From: Bolinopsis microptera
Taxonomy: Eukaryota; Ctenophora; Tentaculata; Lobata; Bolinopsidae
Length of the DNA: 64,000 nt
Direction: 5' to 3'
Assembly: GCF_026151205.1 (NCBI RefSeq)
Contig: NC_087075.1
Span: 9,541,303-9,605,302 of the forward strand
Shown here: piece after piece, positions 10,503 to 22,500 of the stretch
Layout of the letters: every line of letters begins with the position of its first letter
Position numbering within the stretch: position 1 is the stretch's first letter
The notes under the pieces: generated by a model
Seen by the model: only the letters and a program-made list of their open reading frames with translations
The model's database searches: none
Told to the model about the DNA's origin: nothing
Made by a program: the position numbers and the translations under genes

Positions 10503-13500
10503 CTGAAAGGAAAGGCTGAGAAATTGAACAAGACCTAACTATATAACCGCGATGCGAGTTGCAAAATGGTTGTTTCTTCAATCCAGGAAGGTTGCTGTCG
10601 AGAAACTTATGATTCATTACAGAAGGAGATAAGAAATATACATCTGACTTACCAGGCATGGGAATATCTTCCACGGTACTGATGTCTCGTCCTACACCTG
10701 GTACGTAGTCCACAGGGATTGGTCCGCAGAACCCGGCAAAATCGTCATGTTTCTGGAAATGAAAATGTAACTTACACGTTTTATACTTACACTGTAAGTA
10801 AAACATGGTCGTTTGTAGCTGGTTGCTAATCTATACTACAGCGCAGTTAACCGTAATTTAATCGTAATGCTTGATTTACCTTCAGGAAGACGCATGTTTA
10901 AATTTGACTGGATAAATCGAGGTTTCACTGTTATAGTTATACCAGAGTTGTTTAGAAGTTAAAATAAATTCATCAATCTCTTTCATGTACGTCATAAAAC
11001 GAACGACACACTACAATAAATCTCTTGATAAAAAGGTGCCCTGATCAGCTACTTACCGAAACAAAGTCAAGAGGGACAGACAGTTTGAAGTAGTTGAGAC
11101 CATCGTAGAAGAACTCAATCTGTTTGTTCTCGATCTTTCCCACCATAGTTTTGCCATCTCTGGTAATAGAAACAGCTCCTCCTCCCAGAATGATCCTCTC
11201 TCCGTTCATCACGTTCCTCCTTCGTCCGTTGTCGTTTATGACCCATCCTCGCTCGATAGAGAAACCGTAAATACGGTCTACATAGATCGTAACAGATCTG
11301 AAATAAGAAATATACTTAGCACGTGAAAAAAAAACCAACCAATCAGTGCCCAGTTGCAGTATACTTAGCACTTGGAACAAACCAACCAATCAGAGCCCAG
11401 CATACTTATCACGTGGAACAAACCAACCAATCAGAGCCCAGTATACTTATCACGTGGAACAAACCAACCAATATGAGCCCAGTATACTTATCACGTGAAA
11501 CAAACCAACCAATCAAAGCCCAGTATACTTATCACGTGGAACAAACCAACCAATCAGAGCCCAGTATACTTATCACGTGCAACACACCTGAGACAGATAG
11601 CTTGGTTGGTATCTCCGCACATTTCCGTCATAGCGTAAACAATGAATGTTCCTCCTCGGGTATCCTCCACCATCTTGTACGGGCAACCACCTGAGGTAGA
11701 ACCATTAGTATATTATATGGTGTACCGTTAGTGGTGGTGGTATCACATTTTACATCTTGAAGCGACATTTTCTTTGTAGGTTTATACTTTATAACATACG
11801 TTGAACTCATCGACGATCTTAATATTTCAAATAAATATCGTACGAGTATTATATATTAAAGTCATTATTGTATCACCCGTTAACATTTTCGGTAAAAATT
11901 CAGATATAGAACCCGCGAACATGAGCTTATAAACCCCAAACTGTATTCTCACTTTAGCCTTAACCGAATCACTGCAAACACAAATGCATTTCCTAAACGA
12001 AGTATGTAATTTCCGGTTTACGATTACATCAGTAGCAAGCCAGTTAATTCATATCCCATATTCATAAATGAGCGTTATATTTGAAGGGGTAACACGACTC
12101 CTGTCCGACAGCGACATCTGTCCGAAAGCGACATCTGTCCGAATCAGGGTACCAGAAAAAAACGACATCTGTCCGAAATTGTGACCTGATTTCAATACGA
12201 CACATTTCCAATTAGAGACATGATCTAAACTGTTACTTGCTAAATTGTATACGTAACATGTCCAATTTGAGATATGATCTGAGCCATAGTTTACTACCAC
12301 AGTTTATTTTAATTTGATGTCGACAGTTTATTTTAATTTGATGTCGATGAACTATACTTCTGTATACTTCAGTGATTGGGCTGATGACTCCAGTGAAAGG
12401 GCTGGTGACTCTAGTGAAAGTGCTGGTGACGATGAGAAAGACCATAAACCAGGGATTCCTTCGGGAGCATGTAAGATTATATCCAAAGTTTGTTCGCCAA
12501 TGGGGTGTGTCTGGGTGTCAAAGATCTTCAAGGTGGGTGCTACTTGTGATGAACTCTAGAAGGATGGGGTGGTAATACTCGGTCTGGCCGTCTGGAAGCC
12601 CATAGAATTCCAGTTCAGAAACCGAGTAAGGAGGTGCGGCTACTGATGAGAAGCCTCCTTAAAGTTTATTTGGGTTAGAAACGACATCTGGGTCCCTACC
12701 CTCGCACAAGATTATTCTCAATTTTCTTGTTGTGTTCCACAACTATACTTCTGTATACTTCAGTGATTGGGCTGATGACTCCAGTGAAAGGGCTGGTGAC
12801 TCTAGTGAAAGTGCTGGTGACGATGAGAAAGACCATAAACCAGGGATTCCTTCGGGAGCATGTAAGATTATATCCAAAGTTTGTTCGCCAATGGGGTGTG
12901 TCTGGGTGTCAAAGATCTTCAAGGTGGGTGCTACTTGTGATGAACTCTAGAAGGATGGGGTGGTAATACTCGGTCTGGCCGTCTGGAAGCCCATAGAATT
13001 CCAGTTCAGAAACCGAGTAAGGAGGTGCGGCTACTGATGAGAAGCCTCCTTAAAGTTTATTTGGGTTAGAAACGACATCTGGGTCCCTACCCTCGCACAA
13101 GATTATTCTCAATTTTCTTGTTGTGTTCCACAACGACAATAGTTTCAATGTTATTTAAATGTTATAAATTAATTCAATATAATACAATATCACAGAATCA
13201 AATCTAAAGCATAGTCAAATTTCCGATAGCTTTAAGGAAATCCATAGGGTTGCTGTAGTTGTCGTAATCATCTGATGTCCCGATCCAAGTGTTTTCGTAG
13301 TATGAAGCAAACTCAGCCATGTCTATAGGAAGGAGGGGCTTCAGGTGTCTCCAGATTCGAGGGACGTCAGTCTCCGGTACGTAGGCAATAGCTCCAGTCA
13401 TCGCGAAGAAATCCCGAACAGGAGAGTTTGGAGTCAGGTACTCCTCCCAGATGTTGGTCTGCTTTACATGCTTCAGGAGGGCTTTCTTGTAGTGGAAGTT

Positions 13501-16500
13501 ACATCCTCGTCTGGTAGTGGAGGGCCACACGGAAGCAACTGCGTTGTGAATGGCGAGCTCGTAGTCCATGAGGATGGATTGTGGTTGGTAGCCCCCAGAA
13601 GCCCAGGTGTCTATCTCCTCGAACAGGTTGCGGTAGAGGGTCGTCGTTTTTCCAGGAAGGAGTCCATAGAAGAGGGGGAGGTGCCAGCCGTCAGGGAAGA
13701 GGCCATGGACTGTGAAGAGCTGATGGAAGAGATTAGGGGCGGATTTGAAGGTACCGTCGACTACCCAATGCTCCGCGTCCACCATATGATCTGCGTTCTT
13801 AGGAGTCCCCCAAAGGAAAGATCGACGAGTCCGTTCGTCCCATCCAGAGTCCCAGAGCATCATTGGTTCGTTGTCGGTAGAGAGGATGTAGTTTGCAGGA
13901 ATGGAGAGCGTTTCCAGATCTCTCGGGTTAGAAGGGTGTCTGTTAGCTGCTTTTCTGCTTCTCTGTACCATTCTGTTGAGGGATGACAGCTGGCAGCCAA
14001 GCTTTGCTCTAGATTCGTAACCCAATCCACCGATTGCTTCAGATACGAGGTATTTCGTCGGTTGATCTCCACCAGAAGCCTTTCTTTTCAAGTTTGGTTG
14101 CCATTGTGGATTGCGATAAGTGATCTCCATACTGCTGTCCTATATGTACTCATGTCCTGTGATGTGATCGACAGCTTGTTAGGGTACGGCTAGCACGATC
14201 CTGTTCTCAACTAGTCAATCACGTATCGATGGATCAGATCTTAAGGGATCACATCAGCTTTAGAACGTCACGAGATTACCTGTGAGCTTGTGAAATGCGA
14301 ATGTGAACCTAAATTACAATATGATCCGAAATTCGGACAGATGTCGCCAAAAACGACTCCTGTCCGACAGCGACATCTGTCCGAAATCCCTAATTCAGCT
14401 TTCGGACAGATGTCGCTTTCGGACAGATGTCGCCCAATCATTTGAAGGATATCCACAGTTTCTATGATCTAATTATGATTTTCCTAGATTATATGCAAGC
14501 CTCTTGATTTATATCATCATATTTTCATATCATTATAACCCTGCAGAATATCGGAACTTTAGCTGTAATCGGATTTCTGGCTTGTAACTATGCAGGAATT
14601 TCGTGCCTTATGCGTAGGGAGAAATGTTCTTTTCTTTTTAATAATAATATCACATACTGATCAGAGGGATATATAAAGAAATTAGTTCTGTATTATCATT
14701 AGTCCACAGACATTTTCAGATATATAAATATTTCATAGTCCATAAATCAGGGAAAATGATTCAACTTATTAGAACTTTAGGAGCTGTAGAAGCTTAACCT
14801 CTAAACCTACGGGCTTGACTCAGCTCCTATAATTTGGCATGCTGTGAAGATAATTTTTGTCCAACCAATGATTTTTGGTTAACTGAGGAAAAAACCTTTC
14901 TTCTCAACCCTCAAATAAATTAAAACCGTTGTGTAATACTAATTACAATTAGTTAGTTGTATGGTAATCAACCTTTGAAAGTGAAACAGCTATTGGATAT
15001 TATACATTTTACTATAAAATGTTTAACATCTACAAGAGCTGTGATATCGGCTATTGCACATAGTCACATACTACGTTTAAGATCTGCATTCTGCATTTGT
15101 GTCTGTGGTAATTTTCACTACTTGATATTCTATATCTTAATGCTTTGCACTTCGGATAATAAATTAGAGATAATGATAAAATTGTAATTACACAACGGTT
15201 TTAATTTATTTGACAGTTGAGAAGGGAGGTTTTTTCCTCAGTTAACCGACAACCATTGGTTGGACCAAAACTATCTTCACAGCCAAATTCACTGCCAAAG
15301 TATAAGAGCTAAGTCAAGCCCGTAGGCCGTCCGGTCTCTTGATCGGAGGCTAAGTTTCCACAGCTCCTAATAAGTTCAATTATATTTGCCCTGATTTATG
15401 GACTATGACATATTTCTATATCTGAACATATCTGTGGACTAATGGTAATACAGACCTGATTTCTTCACTTTTCTCTCTGAGCACTGAGCAGTAGGTATAT
15501 GATTTTTTAAAAAATTCTCCCTACTCAGAAGGCACGAAATTCCTGCATAGTTATAGGCCAGCAATCCGATTACAGCTAAAGTTCCGATCGCGATATTCTG
15601 CAGGGTTGTGATAATAAATTAGAGATAATGATATACCAATAACCTAATTGAACCAGATCGATAACATGAACATCTTACATTATAATTTTTGTCATATCTC
15701 GAATGTATCTATGAAAGTATGCACCTCAATCAAGCAAATCTGTATGTCAGCTTTATACTTATAGCTGCTTTACCGTAGCCGTAACACCAGCCCACTAGAT
15801 CATGCTTACGAAGTAACAAGTATCATAGTTTCTCCTATTATACCATAGTTTCTCCTATTATATCATAGTTTCTCCTATTATATCATAGTTTCTCCCATTA
15901 TATCATAGTTTCTCCTATTATATAATCAAGAGGCTTACATATGAACATATTATATCATAGTTTCTCCTATTATATCATAGTTTCTCCTATTATACCATAG
16001 TTTCTCCTATTATACCATAGTTTCTCCTATTATATCATAGTTTCTCCTATTATACCATAGTTTCTCCTATTATATCATAGTTTCTCCTATTATATCATAG
16101 TTTCTCCTATTATATCATAGTTTCTCCTATTATACCATAGTTTCTCCTAATATATCATAGTTTCTCCTATTATATCATAGTTTCTCCTATTATATCATAG
16201 TTTCTCCTATTATATCATAGTTTCTCCTATTATATCATAGTTTCTCCTATTATATCATAGTTTCTCCTATTATATCATAGTTTCTCCTATTATACCATAG
16301 TTTCTCTTATTATATCATAGTTTCTCCTATTATACCATAGTTTCTCCTATTATATCATAGTTTCTCCTATTATATCATAGTTTCTCCTATTATATCATAG
16401 TTTCTCCTATTATATCATAGTTTCTCCTATTATAGCATAGTTTTTCATATTTTCTCCTATTATATCATAGTTTCTCCTATTATATCATAGTTTCTCCTAT

Positions 16501-19500
16501 TATATCATAGTTTCTCCTATTATATCATAGTTTCTCCTATTAAAAGTGTCAGATATTTCCCTGTAACTGTAAATTACAGAGGCTAACAGGAATTCAAACT
16601 GCAGGTCAAGAAAGTCCTGGACTGCCACGCAGACAGAGTGCAAAAGTAATGTTTTGTTTAAAATTACATCAGTAGCAAGCCAGTTAATTCATAATATTCC
16701 ATAAATCAGCGTTATATTTGAAGGATATAACGCTGTTTATATGGTCGTCCTACTTATCATTACGTTTTCATATCATTATACGACCCTGCAAAATATCGGA
16801 ACTTTTAGCTGTAATCGGATCTCTGGCTTCATAATACAATAATACCTTGGCTGTTGAGTGCCTCGGGCGATAATGCCCGACGCTTTAGCGGAGGGCGAGC
16901 CCGAGTACGAAACTAAGCCAATTAGGTATTATTTGTTATAATTTTTCCCTATTCTGATTAAAACACAATATAGTGTGTAATATATAATGTGCCACTGAGG
17001 ACAGACTGCGAGTCTGAGGACAGACTCACAATCTGTCCTCATTATACTCTTCCAACCCTTGCGGGAAATTATCGGTTATTATCGGTTAACCGATAACTGG
17101 TAAACCGAAAAGTCGTGGCCACAACTTTTCGGGGAAATAATTCCCGGAAAATATTATAACCAGAACCTGTAACTATGCAGGAATTTCGTGCCTTCTGCGT
17201 AGGGAGAAATGCTTTTTATAAATATCACATACTATCACGTCATATACTGCTCAGTGCTCAGAGAGAAAAGTGACGAAATCAGGTCTGTATTACCATTAGT
17301 CCACAGATATGTTCAGATATAGAAATATGTCATAGTCCATTTATTTGGAATTACCGGAATTATTCCTTGAAATTGAATTATGAATTATTCCTGGAATTAT
17401 TAGGTTGTATGTTACAGAGGGAACTTTAAACTTAGCCTCCGATCAAGAGACCTACAGACCCGCCTTAGCTCCTATAATTTGGCAGTGAAGATAATTTTTA
17501 TTCGACCAATGGTTGTTGGTTAACTGAGGAAAAACCTTTCTTCTCAACTCTCAAATAAATTAAAACCGTTGTGTAATACTAATTACAATTAGTTAGTTTT
17601 ATGGTAATCAACCTTTGAAAGTGAAAAAGTCTCCGTTGAATTTAGAAACATGTCCTTCTCCAGATAGGGTACAGGTTCCCTCGGTAGGTAGATCTGAAAG
17701 TAAAATATTTGTGGTGAGGCTCTGCCGAGTAAATAGCTATCAAACAGATATAACTGATATCTAGCCATGGAACTTACTTACCATGTCAGGACGAGTTAAG
17801 AAACATAGTTCAATAATTCAACCCTATTCAAACTTGGTGAACGGTGGATATAGTATTTTGTAAAAAGTTTGGAGAAATTCTTCATTCATGGAGTCACAGA
17901 TGACTTGAAGAGTGACAGATTTTGACAAATTTTCACCTTCGACATCGGCGCAGGCTCCTGTAGAAATCTCCTTTGCATACGCCCCCTTTCTACATTCTGA
18001 TCTCTCAAGATGACACATACTGAAAGGGGTATTGTTAGTTTACATCGCTCTTTTGGGACGTTTCCAACGCTTCTCCTGACGTCAGAACAGTAAGAAACTG
18101 TTTATACTTTGATCGATACAATGGAATGGATGTGCCTGGAACGAGGCTGACAAATTAACTTTTCTTTAGAATCAAAATAAATGAAAGTTAGCCAAATCCT
18201 CAGACTCCTCTATCACTCTATCAGTATCATCAACATACCTTCCGCGTAAGTAAACTATACTACATTCCAAAAATACTAATACTATACTACATTTTAGAAA
18301 TAGCTCCCCCACCGACATACCTTCCGAAAGTGATGCCATCAGAGCACACTGGTTCGTACGTCTCCCCGCAAGGGAAGTCGCAGGTACAGATACCATTTCC
18401 CTTGACGTTGACACACTGCTCCCTGAATCCACATTCCACTCCTTCACATGGATCTAAGGGAAAAAAGGGGTCAAATAAGTGTAATAAGTGAACTATTTGT
18501 TTGTGGAACCTGGAAATTATAAATATTTCCAATGCCTAGTGCTGAATATTTCTGTATCCAAAAGCCCCTCCTCCATGACACTTTACTGAAACCGCGGTAG
18601 AAGGATAATATGATTTTTAAAATGTATCAATACTTCCTTTGTCATAGTTCAGTAGTTTACATCAATCGGTGGGTTATTTATTTTAAGTCGATATAGATTC
18701 ATTCAATAACAGTATATTATATATGGAAAGCATATAATTCATACATTGATCAACAGCCGGTAATACCATAATTTTCCTTTAGTGCAACTTGCAGGGGTAT
18801 TGTGTTTCAAGGTCATGGTCATTGTAATATTTAGATTTGTCCGTAAATTTTAACAAGGTTATTTCATCACCTCTGTCAGTAAATGCGTTCAACTCAGAGG
18901 GAGAGACGTTTAATTAAATCAGGATCGCAAGACCGTTTAGATCAGGAAATCCACTGGATTAACAGATTTTGACCGTCAAAAGTGTTCAACTCAATAGTTT
19001 GTATTCTTGTACAGACGTCAAATCATGGAATGTCAGACTGTGATGAAATTTAAGAGACTAACTGTTTTTTGCAAAGTTATTTCAAGTCTTTTGAACAGAT
19101 CTCTTTTGTAGATCTCTTTTGCAGAGTCTAAATTTAGACACTACTATATGACTGGAACCTCAAAATGTATTATAAGTCACGGTTATTTGTTTGCCATTCC
19201 ATGTATGTATGTATATATTTGTGGAGCGTTGAGAAGGGGATCATATCAACTTAGCAAAGATTGTGAAGCGTAGAGAAGGGGATCTTATCAACTTAGCAGA
19301 GATTGTGGAGCGTAGAGAAGGGGATCATATCAACTTAGCAGAGATTGTGGAGCGTAGAGAAGGGGATCATATCAACTTAGCAAAGATTTGTGAAGCGTAG
19401 AGAAGGGGATCATATCAACTTAGCAGAGATTGTGGAGCGTAGAGAAGGGGATCTTATCAACTTAGCAAAGATTTGTGGAGCGTAGAGAAGGGGATCTTAT

Positions 19501-22500
19501 CAACTTAGCAGAGATTGTGGAGCGTAGAGAAGGGGATCTTATCAACTTAGCAGAGATTGTGGAGCGTAGAGAAGGGGATCATATCAACTTAGCAGAGATT
19601 GTGGAGCGTAGAGAAGGGGATCTTATCAACTTAGCAGAGATTGTGGAGCGTAGAGAAGGGGATCATATCAACTTAGCAGAGATTGTGGAGCGTAGAGAAG
19701 GGGATCATATCAACTTAGCAGAGATTGTGGAGCGTAGAGAAGGGGATCATATCAACTTAGCAAAGATTTGTGGAGCGTAGAGAAGGGGATCTTATCAACT
19801 TAGCAGAGATTGTGGAGCGTAGAGAAGGGGATCATATCAACTTAGCAGAGATTGTGGAGCGTAGAGAAGGGGATCATATCAACTTAGCAGAGATTGTGGA
19901 GCGTAGAGAAGGGGATCATATCAATTAGGAGCAGTGAATTAAATAGGGGATCATATCAACTTAGGAGCAGTGAATTAAATATCTTCGATACAAATTTAAA
20001 TGTTCAATACATTGTTACTAATAATACATTGGCCTGACGTGTTATTCAAAGATACAGACATCCTGAGCTACCGGCTAGTGATTAAGTCTTATTGGAACCT
20101 TTGCACGGTTATAGAGCACAGCAAAGCTATTTGTCTATGTTGCTGATATGAAGGAAGATGGGACAAACTCTAAAGGGGAACTGCGAACTCTGATGTGGGA
20201 CAGGGATATATGGAGGGGCTTATCTGTACTCTGTAGATCAGACTTAGTTCAGACCGAAAAGTATTAGCAATACTTTTAGTATAGTAGTAGTGACTTACCT
20301 ACAAGGGTTAAAGTCATAGCTGATATTGAAATCTGTCCGTTAATCGACTCTCCTTGGCATCTGCGGAAAGTTAATATCAAATATTAAGTTTACCTTACCA
20401 AAGACTCAAAGTAAAGTGTAATATTGTAAGTAAAGGGTAATATTGATAATCTAGAATGATAAATAACTCCTCGGTTGGTAAGTTGGTTCCAATTAGTGTA
20501 AAGTCGCATTGACTAATCAGGAGGTAGGTATAAATCAAGGTTTTGTTGGTTTTTATCGAAAACAAAAAGTGTTTTAATAAACAACAATGCAAATTTACGG
20601 CCTTTTTATATAAAGATGGGAGGTTCAGTAGAGCCGGGCCATGGAATCATGTTCAGGGATTATGTTAAACTTCATGGCCGTCTGATGCAATTAGGTCGGG
20701 TTGGTTGGACTCCTTACTTCATTATTTCTAGACTTATGGAATTGCTGTTATTGCTTGCGAGGGTGTTTTTGCAGGTAAACTAGACAACTTGGTATTTTAT
20801 TTTGAAGCCGGACGTGATAATTGCGACCCTATTTTACTGGAATCAGGAATGACTATCATATGAAAGAGGAAGTTATATTGACTTCTCATATAAGTCTTAA
20901 CGTTGTTTACTGGAAATACCAGTAATTATAATGAAGTTACAATAGTTATAATACAGTTATAATGAAAGCAGGAAGTTACGAAAATAGCAGCTTTATTATT
21001 GCTTGCGGAGGTGTTTTATTTTTATCCACTTACTTGTAAACACCTTCGTGTTTTCCTTGCAAGTTATCAAGTCTGTAGATTACAGATAATTCGTTAGGTT
21101 TCGCTGGGTCGTAGATCCTGAAGTAAGTCATGCTTTAGAAAATGCTCAAGAAAATATTGAAGAAATTATTGAATAAAATACTGTAGAATATATGTTAGAT
21201 GATATTGAAAAAACCGATAATTAATTTTGCTGGCGTTTTTCTGTTATTTTAGATTAACAAAAGTCAAAAATCAAAATTAGCTTACGTTTCCGAAGGTAGA
21301 TTCCTCTTTTTCTGTTTATTTCTGTATGAAGCTATTCGGTCGTGCATGATGTACAAGTTCATAGGTGGTTCACCACTAATTTTGCACGATAATATAGCCT
21401 GGAATACCACCTTGTTTAAATGTATGGAAGTTGACATAATTCGAGTTGAAATAATAAGTTGAAATAATCTTTGGTCGTAATTAACGAAATATTATTTTAG
21501 GTCCTGCAAACATCGTGCATTACTTTGAAATATAATCTTAGGTTCAGCAAAATGGGTTCATCGTGACGTTGCAGATGATAAGTTTACTTCGCTGCGAAGG
21601 TTGTTGCTTTATTTAAATATTTTAATGTTTTAAAAGAGTTAACAGTGTTACAATTTAAATATCTTAATGTTTTAAAAAAGTTAAAAGTGTTAAAATTTAA
21701 ATATTTAAATATTTTAAGGAAGGGGGGAGAATTAGGCTGTGGGTATGCCGCGTTATAAAATCTTAAAATGATATGCTACAAGATGCTGCTTTTAAAAGTA
21801 AATGGGACGAAAGCATGTGTAATGGGCAGGTGAAACTAAATTGTTTTTAACAGTTTAAAAAAAGAAACAAAATCTTTAATATTACTTTAATACGTTATAA
21901 ATCTTTTCTGGTTATTATGACTTAATGAAGGTTGGGGTGCTTTTGAATAATAATGCCTTAAGTTTGTAAGTTTATGAGGTTTGTAAGTTTGTAGGTTTTT
22001 AACTTTGTAAATTAGTGAATTAGTAAGTTTGTAAAATCATAAGTTTATAAGGTTTGCACATTTTTTAGTTTACATAATTTTAAATCTGTAAGTTTATAAG
22101 TTCAGACGTTATATTACTATAAGTTAATAAATATTACAACATTAATGAATAAATAAACTCAACACTCACTGATTTGCCGAGGGCTCGAGTCATATCGTAA
22201 AGCTCTCCTATAAATTCTAACTGTGGTCCCATCTCGATATTGTCGGGTCCTATCTCGTCCTGCGAATACGGAGAATTAAGGTACAGCAACTACAAATGTT
22301 ACAATTATTACAACGATTACAAAGATTACAGGTAAAATTATAAGTGATTACGATGATTACAACGACTAAAAAGATTACAACGATAAGTACGATTACAACG
22401 TTTCGAATGAAAATTTTAGTTAGCTTCATCAGCAGTGTAATAGTAAAATAATAGTAAAATAGTTTAAAGTATAAACAGTTTTAACCGCCTCGAGAGTGAT

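Larger units (their letters stand above)
12088..14439 (-). mobile_element. Mutator-like (MULE) DNA transposon, 2352 bp
   Basis: Flanked by 9-bp duplications ATTTGAAGG (12079-12087, 14440-14448). Ends carry repeated GCGACATCTGTCCGAA motifs in both orientations. A paralogous copy of the empty site (GCGTTATATTTGAAGGATAT) sits at about 16718-16737. It encodes a MULE transposase on the minus strand and lies in intron 11691-17612 of gene 2. Confidence 0.9.

Noticed and set aside
13345-13986. 213-aa plus-strand frame
   Set aside because: It is the shadow of the MULE transposase frame and has no domain.
15826-16545. CRISPR-like regular repeat
   Set aside because: Units are directly contiguous with no spacers, in an intron of an animal gene; a plain satellite.
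19475-19780. 101-aa repeated-peptide frame
   Set aside because: It is open only because the unit is 42 bp; it lies in an intron of gene 2 on the other strand with no splice or domain support.
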